Assembly (NCBI RefSeq): GCF_004564075.1
Contig: NZ_CP038256.1
Location: 558,001-622,000, forward strand
Reading direction: 5' to 3'
From: Microbacterium sediminis
Lineage (GTDB): Bacteria > Actinomycetota > Actinomycetes > Actinomycetales > Microbacteriaceae
DNA: 64,000 nt
Shown here: positions 44,084 through 53,252 of the stretch, in pieces
Layout of the letters: each line of letters opens with the position of its first letter
How positions within the stretch are numbered: the stretch's first letter is position 1
Program-made: the position numbers and the translations under genes
The notes under the pieces: model-generated
Database searches by the model: none
What the model was told of the DNA's origin: nothing
Seen by the model: the letters and a program-made list of their open reading frames with translations, nothing else

Positions 44084-44112
44084 TTGACAAGCATTCGAAC
44101 GGATGTTCGAAT
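44084..44112 (+). promoter_or_regulatory. promoter with LexA (SOS) box before the radical SAM gene
   Basis: TTGACA (44084-44089), 17 bp, and TCGAAT (44107-44112) form a promoter. A perfect actinobacterial LexA box, TCGAAC-GGAT-GTTCGA (44095-44110), lies between and over these elements, so bound LexA would block RNA polymerase. This predicts DNA-damage induction. Confidence 0.85.
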
Positions 44113-44118
44113 GAATCC

Positions 44119-46197
44119 GTGAGGTGGAGCGGTCAGGCGGTGAACGGGTCTGCGGACCCCGCGCTCATCGGGCTGCGCGGCCTGGTCCGTTCGGTGCGCA
44201 CGCCGGAGTTCGCCGGCATCACCTTCCACGAGGTGGCCGCCAAGTCGGCGCTCAATCGCGTGCCGTCGGGCAGCCCCATGCCGTTCCACTGGACGGTCAA
44301 CCCCTACCGGGGCTGCAGCCACCAGTGCGTGTACTGCCTGCACCCGGACACGCTCGTGCTGATGGCGGACGGGCGGCAGCGGCCGATCGGCCGACTGAGC
44401 GTGGGGGATGAGATCGTCGGCACGCGCGTCGACGGCCGTTACCGCCGCTACGTCACGACCCGGGTGCAGGCGAAGTGGGGCACGCGCAAACGCGCGTACC
44501 GGGTGACGCTCGCCGACGGAACCGAGCTGATCGCGAGCGGCGATCATCGCTTCCTCAGCTCGCGCGGGTGGAAGCACGTCACCGGCACCACGAGCGGAGG
44601 GGCGAGGCGGCCACACCTCACCACCGCGAACAGTCTGCAGGGGTTCGGTCTGGGCGGCTCGCCGACCGCGGAGCAGCGATGGACGACGACGTCGTTCCGG
44701 CGAGGGTACCTGTCGGGGATGATCCGGGGCGATGGCTCGCTCTTCCACGGCCGATACGTTTACGGCACGAGGACCACCGAAGCGCACGTGTTCCGGTTGG
44801 CCCTCGCCGATACGGAGGCGCTCGATCGCACCCGGGACTTCCTGCGCAGCGAGGGTGTCGAGACGTACACAAGGCCGTTCGGCGTGGCGAGCCAGGCGCG
44901 ACGGGCGATGCTCGCGCTCCACACGCGCAAGCGGGCGCACGTCGCCGCCATCGAGCGGTTGATCGAGCGCCCCGAGACTGTCGACGAGGACTGGCATGCC
45001 GGCTTTCTGTCCGGGATCTTCGATGCGGAGGGAAGCCACTCTCAGGGCTGTATCCGGATCTCGAACAAGGACGCCTCGATCCTCGCCGACATCGAGGGGG
45101 CCTGCGATGCCCTGGACGTTCCCATCGTCCGCGAGGCGGCGCGAGACAACGGCGTGAGCGTCGTGCGTGTGCGGGGAGGACTGCCCGCACGGAGGCGTTT
45201 CCTCGACATCACGCGGCCGGCGATCACACGCAAGCTGGGCATCGTCGGCGAGGCCGTGAAAACGGTCGCTGATCTGCGCGTCGTCCGCATCGAGGACCTC
45301 GGCTACGACACCGAGATGGTGGACATCACGACGGGGACGGGTGATTTCGTGGCCAACGGCGTCATCAGCCACAACTGCTTCGCCCGGAACACGCACACGT
45401 ACCTCGATCTCGACGCCGGCAAGGACTTCGACGACCAGATCGTCGTCAAGGTGAACGTGGCCGAGGTGCTCGCCGCCGAGGTGGCGCGCCGCTCGTGGCA
45501 GCGCGATCTCGTGGCGCTCGGCACGAACACCGATCCGTACCAGCGCGCGGAGGGCCGCTACGCCCTCATGCCCGGGATCATCACGGCGCTCGCCGAGAGC
45601 GGCACGCCGCTGTCGGTGCTCACCAAGGGCACGCTGCTGCGGCGCGACCTGCCGCTGCTGGCCACGGCCGCCGAGCACGTGCCCGTCGACCTGTCGATGT
45701 CGATCGCGATCTTCGACGACGAGCTGCAGAAGGCGGTGGAGCCGGGCACCCCGACCGCCGCCGCGCGCCTGGCGACCGTGCGGGCGGCGACGGACCTCGG
45801 CTTCCGGGTGACGGTGTTCCTCATGCCGATCCTGCCGTGGCTGACCGACTCGGTGGAGCACCTCGACGCGGCGCTGTCGGGCATCGCCGCCGCGGGCGCG
45901 CATCGCGTCATCTACGGCGCGCTGCACCTGCGGCCGGGCGCGCGCGAGTGGTTCTTCGCGTGGCTCGATCGCGAGCATCCGGAGCTCGTTCCGGTCTATC
46001 GCCGGCTCTACGGCCGCTCCTCCTACGCGCCGAAGGAGTATCGCGCGTGGCTGGCCCGGCGGGTGCGCCCGCTCCTGCGCCGATACGGGCTCGACGCGAG
46101 CGAGGACGACGACTCGCCGGAGGGGCGGCGCGGTGCGCGTCAGCTGGCCTCCACCGCGGCGGAGCTCGCACCGCCGTCGGGCGTGACGCTGTTCTGA
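44119..46197 (+). CDS. Rv2578c-family radical SAM protein interrupted by an intein
   Basis: The 692-residue precursor is a SplB-related radical SAM protein of the Rv2578c family split by an intein. Exteins are residues 1-72 and 420-692, giving a 345-residue spliced product, close to family length. The cluster motif C66-x3-C70-x2-C is completed only after splicing, when Cys420 (CFARNTHTYLDLD) follows V71-Y72. Downstream features include VALGTNTDPYQRAEGRY and SVLTKGTLLRRDLPLL. The mycobacterial homologue belongs to the LexA regulon, consistent with the SOS box here. A DNA repair or photoproduct-related role is plausible but unproven. Confidence 0.92.
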   Translation: MRWSGQAVNGSADPALIGLRGLVRSVRTPEFAGITFHEVAAKSALNRVPSGSPMPFHWTVNPYRGCSHQCVYCLHPDTLVLMADGRQRPIGRLSVGDEIVGTRVDGRYRRYVTTRVQAKWGTRKRAYRVTLADGTELIASGDHRFLSSRGWKHVTGTTSGGARRPHLTTANSLQGFGLGGSPTAEQRWTTTSFRRGYLSGMIRGDGSLFHGRYVYGTRTTEAHVFRLALADTEALDRTRDFLRSEGVETYTRPFGVASQARRAMLALHTRKRAHVAAIERLIERPETVDEDWHAGFLSGIFDAEGSHSQGCIRISNKDASILADIEGACDALDVPIVREAARDNGVSVVRVRGGLPARRRFLDITRPAITRKLGIVGEAVKTVADLRVVRIEDLGYDTEMVDITTGTGDFVANGVISHNCFARNTHTYLDLDAGKDFDDQIVVKVNVAEVLAAEVARRSWQRDLVALGTNTDPYQRAEGRYALMPGIITALAESGTPLSVLTKGTLLRRDLPLLATAAEHVPVDLSMSIAIFDDELQKAVEPGTPTAAARLATVRAATDLGFRVTVFLMPILPWLTDSVEHLDAALSGIAAAGAHRVIYGALHLRPGAREWFFAWLDREHPELVPVYRRLYGRSSYAPKEYRAWLARRVRPLLRRYGLDASEDDDSPEGRRGARQLASTAAELAPPSGVTLF
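44335..45375 (+). mobile_element. intein with LAGLIDADG homing endonuclease
   Basis: The intein covers residues 73-419 (347 residues). It starts with Cys1 in CLHPDTLVLMADGRQRPIG and has a block-B histidine in IASGDHRFL (His143). Two LAGLIDADG motifs, GYLSGMIRGDG (196-206) and GFLSGIFDAEG (295-305), mark a probable homing endonuclease. It ends in block F/G, DTEMVDITTGTGDF then VANGVISHN, with the +1 residue Cys420. All splice-junction residues (Cys1, His-Asn end, Cys+1) are present, so it should splice. Codon use looks less GC-extreme than in the exteins. Confidence 0.92.
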
Positions 46198-46231
46198 CGC
46201 GCGGGGAATCGCAGGTCAGCGGGGGATTCGG

Positions 46232-46316
46232 CGGAGGATAGGGGATTCGAACCCCTGAGGGCTTGCACCCAACACGCTTTCCAAGCGTGCGCCATAGGCC
46301 ACTAGGCGAATCCTCC
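46232..46316 (-). tRNA. tRNA-Ser(GGA)
   Basis: The 85-base minus-strand sequence folds as a class II tRNA. The acceptor stem is GGAGGAT/ATCCTCC, the anticodon arm is CACGC-TTGGAAA-GCGTG with anticodon GGA, there is a long variable arm, and the T arm is AGGGG-TTCGAAT-CCCCT. CCA is not encoded. It reads serine UCC/UCU codons. Confidence 0.95.
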
Positions 46317-46343
46317 GTGGCCCGCGAAGGGCCGTGGACCATC

Positions 46344-48635
46344 CTACCCGTCGCCGTCGGGCCCGCCGAACCGGGGCAGCGCGAGCAGCGCGCGCGGGGC
46401 CGCCCGCTGCCAGGCGCGGCGGCCGCGGCCGGGCGTGAGGGCGAGCCGCACCTCGCGCAGCGCCGTGGCCAGATCGCCGCGCGGCGCGCCGCCGCCCGGC
46501 CCGTAGCTCTCGTCCTCGATCGCCGACACCAGCGGCGCGAGCAGCGGGGGCGCGACCCCGTGGGCGGTCGACACCCGCGCCGCCAGGGCGCGCGGCGACT
46601 CGTGCGGTGGCGTGTCGATGCCCGCGTCGACGAGCATCGCCCGCAGCTCGCGCCACGCCGCCCGCGCATCGCCGCCGGCGGCCCGGCGCAGGCGGGCGGA
46701 GCGGATCGACTGCCGCACGAGCCACGGCACCGCCAGCAGCACCGCGACCCCCGCGGCGATCGCGGCCGCGAGCAGCCATCCGCCGGCGTCGGAGCCGGAG
46801 CCGCCGCCCGTGCCGCCGCCCACGTCCTCCGGCGGCCGCGAGGCGCCGGAGGTGGGGCCCGCCGACGGGGTCGTCGTGATCTCGGGGCGGGGCGCGTCGG
46901 GGTCGGCGCCGCCCGGGGTGAGCGCATCGGGCAGGAACTCGGTGGCGACGCCGAGGCCGGGCGTCGGCTCGAACGGCACCCAGCCGATCCCGCGGAAGTA
47001 CACCTCCGGCCACGCGTGCAGCTGCGACGCCATCACGCTGTAGACACTCTGATCGTCGAGGTCGTCGCCCGTGTTCGTGCCGGGAAGGTAGCCGATCACC
47101 ACGCGCGAAGGCATGCCGAGCGTGCGGGCCATCACGGCGAAGGTCGACGCGTAATGCACGCAGTAGCCGCTGCGCACCTCCAGGAAGCGCGAGATGGCCT
47201 CGAAGCTCGTGCCGTCGAAGCCGTCCTCGACGGGCGCCTCCAGCGAGTACGCGAAGTCGCCGCCGCGGAACCAGCTCTGCAGCGCGATCAGCCGGTCGTA
47301 GTCGTTGCCCTCGTCGCCGGTGACCTCCTCGGCCAGGTCGCGGATGGGCGAGACCTCGGGGGAGTCGGGCAGCACCATCGTCGTGCTCTGCAGGCCCTCC
47401 GCCGTCGGCGAGGGGATCGTCGCGGTCGCGGCGCGCGCCTGCTCGCGCGTGGGGCGCGGGATCGTGGCGGTGGCGGTGTACGACTCCCCCGCGACGTCGC
47501 CGCCGATGACGGTGAGGTTCTCGCCCAGCACGTTCCAGCCGTCGCCCACCCCCGACAGCCCGGTGAGCGGGCTCGGCACGGGGAGGTACTCGCCCTCGAG
47601 GTTCGCGATCTGCACGCGCACCGAGACCTCGGCCGTCGTCATGCCGGCGGGCGGCGCGATCGGCTCCGGCGGGAACTCGTCGGCGGGCACGAACGGGCCG
47701 TCGTCGGGCTGCCAGCGATCGCCGTCGAACGACGACAGCGTCGCGACGCGGAGGTACGGGGCCTCGCCCTCGCCGACCGTGTAGCGCATCACCTCGGTGT
47801 CGCCGTTGCGCCGCAGGTCGTCGCCGAGGCTGAGGGTCGCGTCGATGCGCGTGGGCGGTCCGGGGCCGCGCAGCGTCGCGGTGGGCGCCGGCAGGGCGGG
47901 GGCCACGACGAGCGCCCCCACGACCGCGAGGGCCGCGACGGCCGCCGCGGGCACGGGACGGAACTCCTCGGGCGCGCGGCGACGGCGGTCCAGCGCCAGC
48001 AGGAGGAGCGCGGCGCCGGTGAACAGGAGGATCGAGGCGAGGTGGCCGTCGTCGCCGATCACCGCCGGGGGCACCACCCACACCGCCAGCGCCACCACGA
48101 CCGCCACGAGCGGCAGGCGGAGGGCCACGGCGAGCACGTCGACGAGCAGCGCGAGCAGCCCCGCCGCCGCCACGAGCACGAGGGTGAGGGACGCATCGGG
48201 CAGGAGCGGGGCGGCGTTCTCGACGATCGCGGTGGTCGCGGCGGCGGCAATCGGCGGCAGGGCCTCGAGCAGGCGCGGCGTCGGCAGCACGCCGGCGAAT
48301 GCGTACGGGCCCGGCAGCTGCCCGAGCGCCGCGAGCGCGCTGTGGCAGCCGGTCACCGCCATGACCCACACGACGAGCTGCGCGACCGGAACGGCGGCGG
48401 CGTGCGCGCGGAGCCCGCGGAGGGCGGCGCCTGCGAGCCAGACGATCGCCATGGCGAGGATCGACAGGCTCAGCCAGGTGGGCGTGATCGCGCGCGTCAG
48501 CGGCAGCACCGCCGCGAACGTCAGCAGCAGTGCGGCGAGCGAGACGCCCAGCGTGCGGTCGCGGCGCGGCGGCGCGGACGAGACCGGGCGGGACGGCGCC
48601 GCCGCGATCACGCGGGTGAGCTCATCGATCGCCAT
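46344..48635 (-). CDS. transglutaminase-like membrane protein (TgpA-type)
   Basis: This 763-residue protein has an N-terminal block of about seven membrane helices (35-240), an extracytoplasmic transglutaminase-core domain, one further helix (WLLAAAIAAGVAVLLAVPWL) and a C-terminal cytoplasmic domain. The cysteine protease-like triad region has VRSGYCVHYASTFAVMARTL (Cys), QLHAWPEVYFRGIGWVPFEP (His and acidic residue). It forms an operon with MoxR and DUF58 genes, overlapping the latter by 14 bp. This MoxR-DUF58-transglutaminase trio is common in actinobacteria, but its substrate is unknown. Confidence 0.9.
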   Translation of the reverse strand: MAIDELTRVIAAAPSRPVSSAPPRRDRTLGVSLAALLLTFAAVLPLTRAITPTWLSLSILAMAIVWLAGAALRGLRAHAAAVPVAQLVVWVMAVTGCHSALAALGQLPGPYAFAGVLPTPRLLEALPPIAAAATTAIVENAAPLLPDASLTLVLVAAAGLLALLVDVLAVALRLPLVAVVVALAVWVVPPAVIGDDGHLASILLFTGAALLLLALDRRRRAPEEFRPVPAAAVAALAVVGALVVAPALPAPTATLRGPGPPTRIDATLSLGDDLRRNGDTEVMRYTVGEGEAPYLRVATLSSFDGDRWQPDDGPFVPADEFPPEPIAPPAGMTTAEVSVRVQIANLEGEYLPVPSPLTGLSGVGDGWNVLGENLTVIGGDVAGESYTATATIPRPTREQARAATATIPSPTAEGLQSTTMVLPDSPEVSPIRDLAEEVTGDEGNDYDRLIALQSWFRGGDFAYSLEAPVEDGFDGTSFEAISRFLEVRSGYCVHYASTFAVMARTLGMPSRVVIGYLPGTNTGDDLDDQSVYSVMASQLHAWPEVYFRGIGWVPFEPTPGLGVATEFLPDALTPGGADPDAPRPEITTTPSAGPTSGASRPPEDVGGGTGGGSGSDAGGWLLAAAIAAGVAVLLAVPWLVRQSIRSARLRRAAGGDARAAWRELRAMLVDAGIDTPPHESPRALAARVSTAHGVAPPLLAPLVSAIEDESYGPGGGAPRGDLATALREVRLALTPGRGRRAWQRAAPRALLALPRFGGPDGDG

Positions 48636-49866
48636 GCTCGGCCCCCGCCGTCGCGTGGTGCAGGGCGGTCTCCCACGACTCGGCCACGTCGTCGCCCAGC
48701 GGCGAGGCCGCCCATCCGGCCTCCCGCGCGCGGTCGAGGGCCTCGCGCAGCGGCGCGGGCGTGAGCAGCACGGGCAGCGACGAGCGCCGCGCCAGCGGAT
48801 CGAGGGCCTCGGCAAGGCGATCGTCGAGCGTGCCGCACACGACCACGAGCGGTCCGGGCGAGGCGGGCGCGGCGAACGGCGCGGCGTCGCGGGCGAGGTC
48901 GCCGCGGTCGGGCGCGACCGTCGCGAATGCCCGCTCGAGCGCCTCCAGCGCCGTGCCCTCGGCGCTCGTGAGCTCGGCGAGCTCGCGGCCGGAGTGATCC
49001 ACCACCGTGACGGCGTACCCGTCGCACGCCAGGCGCCACGCGGCCGAGACGCACGCGGTCACGGCCCGCTCGAAGCCCGGGTCGTCGCCGTCGCGCGCCT
49101 CGGGCGGCCAGTGCAGCGGCGTGAGGTCGAGCAGCACCGTCGCGGCGGGCGTGGACTCCTGCTCCTCGTCGCGCACCATGAAGGTGCCGCGGTGGGCCGA
49201 GGCGCGCCAGTGGATGCGGCGCATGGAGTCGCCCGGCGCGTAGGGGCGGGGGATGAGGTTGTCGGCGCCCTGGCCGCTGCGCTCGTCGGGCGAGAGGCCG
49301 TCGCCGGTCTCGCCGAACGACGCCGGCAGCGGCGCGAGCCACTGCGCCCGCGGCACGACGAGCACCGTCGTGGTGTCGCCCACCGCCACGGTGCGCCGCC
49401 ACAGCCCGAACGGATCGGACGCCGTCAGCTCGAGCGGGCCGAGCGGATGCCGCCCCCGGCGGATGCCGGTCACGGCATACGACAGCCGCACCTGCGAGCC
49501 CCGCACCCGGCGCAGCACCCCGGCGGCGTCGCCCGAGAGGCCGCGCGGCAGCCGATCGCGCCAGCGGCCCGCGGGCGGGCGGCGGGGCGGCGCCGCATCG
49601 ATCCAGACGTCGACCGTGGCCTCGGCGCCGACCTCGACGGAGTCCTCCGACAGCCGCCGCGACACGGAGCGGACGGGCCGGGCGATCTGCGCGATCAGCC
49701 AGCCCGCCACGAGCAGCCCGAGCAGTGCGAGCCCCACGTAATACGGCTCGACCACGCCGATGTTCGCGGCCACCGGCACGCACGCGATGCCCACCGCGAG
49801 CACGCCCCAGCCGCGCAGGGTCAGCGGGCCCCGCCCGTGCGCGGCAGCGGCGTCGCGGCGCGCCAC
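48622..49866 (-). CDS. DUF58 family protein
   Basis: This 414-residue protein begins at a GTG two bases after the MoxR stop. Two N-terminal membrane helices (GWGVLAVGIACVPVAANIGV; YVGLALLGLLVAGWLIAQIA) precede the DUF58 domain. The family motif is PYAPGDSMRRIHWRASAHRG, and FMVRDEEQESTPAATVLLDL resembles the start of a VWA-like fold. Members usually work with a MoxR ATPase. Confidence 0.9.
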   Translation of the reverse strand: MARRDAAAAHGRGPLTLRGWGVLAVGIACVPVAANIGVVEPYYVGLALLGLLVAGWLIAQIARPVRSVSRRLSEDSVEVGAEATVDVWIDAAPPRRPPAGRWRDRLPRGLSGDAAGVLRRVRGSQVRLSYAVTGIRRGRHPLGPLELTASDPFGLWRRTVAVGDTTTVLVVPRAQWLAPLPASFGETGDGLSPDERSGQGADNLIPRPYAPGDSMRRIHWRASAHRGTFMVRDEEQESTPAATVLLDLTPLHWPPEARDGDDPGFERAVTACVSAAWRLACDGYAVTVVDHSGRELAELTSAEGTALEALERAFATVAPDRGDLARDAAPFAAPASPGPLVVVCGTLDDRLAEALDPLARRSSLPVLLTPAPLREALDRAREAGWAASPLGDDVAESWETALHHATAGAEHGDR

Positions 49867-49868
49867 GA

Positions 49869-50876
<1,008 letters not shown>

Positions 50877-50945
50877 CGGGCGCTCCCTCGCGGGTCAGGT
50901 ACGCACAGCCTAGTCACGCCCGCGGCGGCATGGGCGGACGTCGGT

Positions 50946-50951
50946 TAGACT
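50946..50951 (+). promoter_or_regulatory. -10 element of the SRP RNA gene
   Basis: TAGACT ends 6 bases before the predicted SRP RNA 5' end at 50958. Confidence 0.6.
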
Positions 50952-50957
50952 GGTGGC

Positions 50958-51049
50958 AGCTCTCCGCGTGGCGACATCCAGGCCAACTCCCCCAGGACGG
51001 AAACGTAGCAAGGGTAACCAGGCTCTGTCGGGTGCGCGGAGAGTCTTTT
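50958..51049 (+). ncRNA. ffs: signal recognition particle RNA, small bacterial type
   Basis: The terminal stem CTCTCCGCG (50960-50968) pairs with CGCGGAGAG (51035-51043). The conserved core, including CAGGCCAACTCCCCCAGG, GGAAACGTAGCAAGGGTAAC and CCAGGCTCTGTCGGGTG, carries the Ffh-binding symmetric and asymmetric loops. TCTTTT follows the closing stem as a terminator. The apical loop reads GGAAAC, a GNRA-like variant. Confidence 0.92.
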
Positions 51050-51070
51050 CGTCTCCGGGCACCGCCGCCG

Positions 51071-51766
51071 TCAGGACCGCGTGTACTCCGTCTCCGGGCG
51101 GCCGCGCCCGCCGTGCCGGGCGCTGCGCGCCGCGATGCCGCGGTCGGCCAGGAACTCGAGGTAGCGCCGCGCCGTCACGCGCGACAGGCCCAGCGCCTCG
51201 GCCACCTCGCTCGCCGATCGGCCGTCCGCGTCGGCGAGCAGCTGCTGGACGGCGTCGAGCGTCTGGTGCGACAGCCCCTTCGGCAGACCGGGCGCGTTGG
51301 AGGTGCGCAGCGTCGCGAACGCGCCGTCGACCTCGGTCTGGCTCAGCCGCGACACGGACGAGCGCATCCGCGCCGCGTAGTCGGCGTACGCGCGCATCTT
51401 CTGCGTGAACACCGCGAACGTGAACGGCTTGATGAGGTACTGCACGACGCCCACCGCCACCGCGGCCCGCACCGCCTCCAGCTCGCGCACCGCGGTGACG
51501 GCGATGACGTCGATCATGAGGCCCGCCGCCCGCAGCTCGCGGCAGATGTCGAGCCCGTGCCCGTCGGGCAGGTTGAAGTCGAGCAGCAGCAGGTGGATGC
51601 GCTCGCCGGACGCGTGCGCGTCGCGCAGCCGCCGCCGCAGCTCGGCCGCCGTGTGCACGATGCCCGCCAGCGCGAACCCGGGGGAGCGCTCCACGTACTC
51701 GCCGTGCGCCTGGGCGGTGCGGGGATCGTCCTCGACGACCAGCACGCGGATGGTCTCGTCGCTCAT
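51071..51766 (-). CDS. CitB/DcuR-type response regulator
   Basis: This 231-residue regulator has an N-terminal receiver domain with phosphoacceptor Asp63 (LLLLDFNLPDGHG), acidic pocket VVEDDPRT, the switch Thr in IAVTAVREL and the lysine in YLIKPFTF. The C-terminal helix-turn-helix is SASEVAEALGLSRVTARRYL. It overlaps the sensor kinase gene by ATGA. With the divergent dctA-like carrier it should control C4-dicarboxylate or citrate uptake. Confidence 0.92.
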   Translation of the reverse strand: MSDETIRVLVVEDDPRTAQAHGEYVERSPGFALAGIVHTAAELRRRLRDAHASGERIHLLLLDFNLPDGHGLDICRELRAAGLMIDVIAVTAVRELEAVRAAVAVGVVQYLIKPFTFAVFTQKMRAYADYAARMRSSVSRLSQTEVDGAFATLRTSNAPGLPKGLSHQTLDAVQQLLADADGRSASEVAEALGLSRVTARRYLEFLADRGIAARSARHGGRGRPETEYTRS

Positions 51767-53109
51767 CGCCTCTCCTCCCCGCCCGGACGCGGCAGCGTCA
51801 CCGTGAACTCGGCACCGCCGCTCGGGGCCGATGCCACTTCCACCGTGCCGCCCAGCTGCGCGACCGTCTCGTGCACGAGCGCGAGGCCGAAGCCGCGCTT
51901 GGCGCCCTCTGCGGGCTTGGTCGAGACGCCGCGGCGGAAGATGCGCTCGCGCTGCGCCGCCGGCACGCCGTCGCCGCTGTCGGTCACCTGGAACACCAGC
52001 GCATCGTCCTCGGATGCGAGGTACACCTCCACCCAGGCGTCCGGATCGCCCGTGCGGGTGCGCCGCTCGGCGGCCGCGTCGACGGCGTTGTCGATCAGGT
52101 TCCCGAGGATGGTGACGACGTCGACGGCGTCGAGCCCCTGCGTCCCCGGCTCGAGGTGCGTCTCGAAGTGCATCTCGACGCCCAGCTCATGCGCCTGCGC
52201 CGTCTTGCCGAGCATGAGCGCCGCGATCACCGGCTGATCGGTGGCGTGCAGCACCCGGTCGGTCAGCCGCTGCCCCAGATCGCGCCGCGCCGTGGCCAGT
52301 CGCAGGGCCTCGTCGGTGCGTCCCAGCTCGATGAGCGAGGCGATTGTGTGCAGCCGGTTGTCGAACTCGTGCACCTGCGAGCGCAGCGCATCGGCGATCG
52401 TCTGCACGCTCGACAGCTCCCGCTGGGCGGCGAAGGCCACCTGCAGCTCGCCCGCACCGCGGCTGTCGGTGGCCCGATCGAGCCGGCGGAACATCATCAC
52501 GACGCCCGTGCCGCCGAGCGCGAGGAACAGCGCCATGATCGCCCCGGTGACGACGAGGCGCTGCGTCGCCGCGGCCGAGATGTCGTGCATGAGCACGCCG
52601 GCCGAGACGAGCCCGACCACCTCGTCGCCGGAGCGGATCGGGGTGGTCGCGCGCATCGACGGCCCGAGCGTGCCCTCGTACACCTCGGTGAGCGTCTCGC
52701 CCGCCAGCGCCCGATCGATCGACCCGACGAACGCCCCGCCGATGCGCTCGGGGTTCGGGTGGGTGTACCGGGTGCGGTCGGTGTCCATGATCGTGATGTA
52801 GTCCACGCCGGTCGCGGCGAGGATCGCGTCGGTGTAGGGCTGCAGCTGCGCCGTCGCGTCCGCGCGGGCGTCCGGATCGCCGTGTGCCGCGGCGACGGTG
52901 CCGGTGACGTACGGATCCTGCGCGAGGGTCTCGACGAGCACCCGGCTCGTCTCGCTCGCCGCGGCCTGGGCCGACAGGCGCGCGTCGACCGCGAGCAGCG
53001 CGAACACCGCCACGGCGGCCGCCACGAGCGTCGCGGCCGCGGCCGTCAGGAACGTGCGGGCGATGCCGCGCCGACGGTCCGCCTGCCGTCGGGGCGCGCT
53101 CGGGGCCAT
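51763..53109 (-). CDS. CitA/DcuS-type sensor histidine kinase
   Basis: This 448-residue kinase has a short basic N-terminus, helix 1 (about 18-40), an extracytoplasmic sCache-like sensor (about 45-180, with YITIMDTDRTRYTHPNPERI), helix 2 (about 185-210), the dimerisation region VHEFDNRLHTIASLIELGR with the phosphorylated histidine, and an ATPase domain (LGNLIDNAVDAA; DSGDGVP; GFGLALVHETV). It appears to lack the cytoplasmic PAS domain of many relatives. A GACAAT hexamer lies 6 bp before this ATG, supporting the start. Confidence 0.92.
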   Translation of the reverse strand: MAPSAPRRQADRRRGIARTFLTAAAATLVAAAVAVFALLAVDARLSAQAAASETSRVLVETLAQDPYVTGTVAAAHGDPDARADATAQLQPYTDAILAATGVDYITIMDTDRTRYTHPNPERIGGAFVGSIDRALAGETLTEVYEGTLGPSMRATTPIRSGDEVVGLVSAGVLMHDISAAATQRLVVTGAIMALFLALGGTGVVMMFRRLDRATDSRGAGELQVAFAAQRELSSVQTIADALRSQVHEFDNRLHTIASLIELGRTDEALRLATARRDLGQRLTDRVLHATDQPVIAALMLGKTAQAHELGVEMHFETHLEPGTQGLDAVDVVTILGNLIDNAVDAAAERRTRTGDPDAWVEVYLASEDDALVFQVTDSGDGVPAAQRERIFRRGVSTKPAEGAKRGFGLALVHETVAQLGGTVEVASAPSGGAEFTVTLPRPGGEERR

Positions 53110-53252
53110 GGCCCCATTGTCCCGCGTCCGGTCTGCGAACAATATGCACGCAATTCCTCGCGCGATGCGCGGCCTGCCGATCCTGGGGTGTCGGGCCCAC
53201 GGTGGCCCCGGAACCCCGCATCCCGCGGACATCGAAGACGAGAGGGAAACTC

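Noticed and set aside
44335..45375. A stand-alone homing endonuclease gene between two radical SAM fragments
   Set aside because: The frame is continuous with both exteins, and the intein N-terminal Cys, C-terminal His-Asn and Cys+1 are all present, so protein splicing is the better explanation.
46232..46316. tRNA-Ser as an attachment site of a genomic island
   Set aside because: No integrase or repeated tRNA 3' end is visible nearby, and the flanking genes look like ordinary chromosomal genes.
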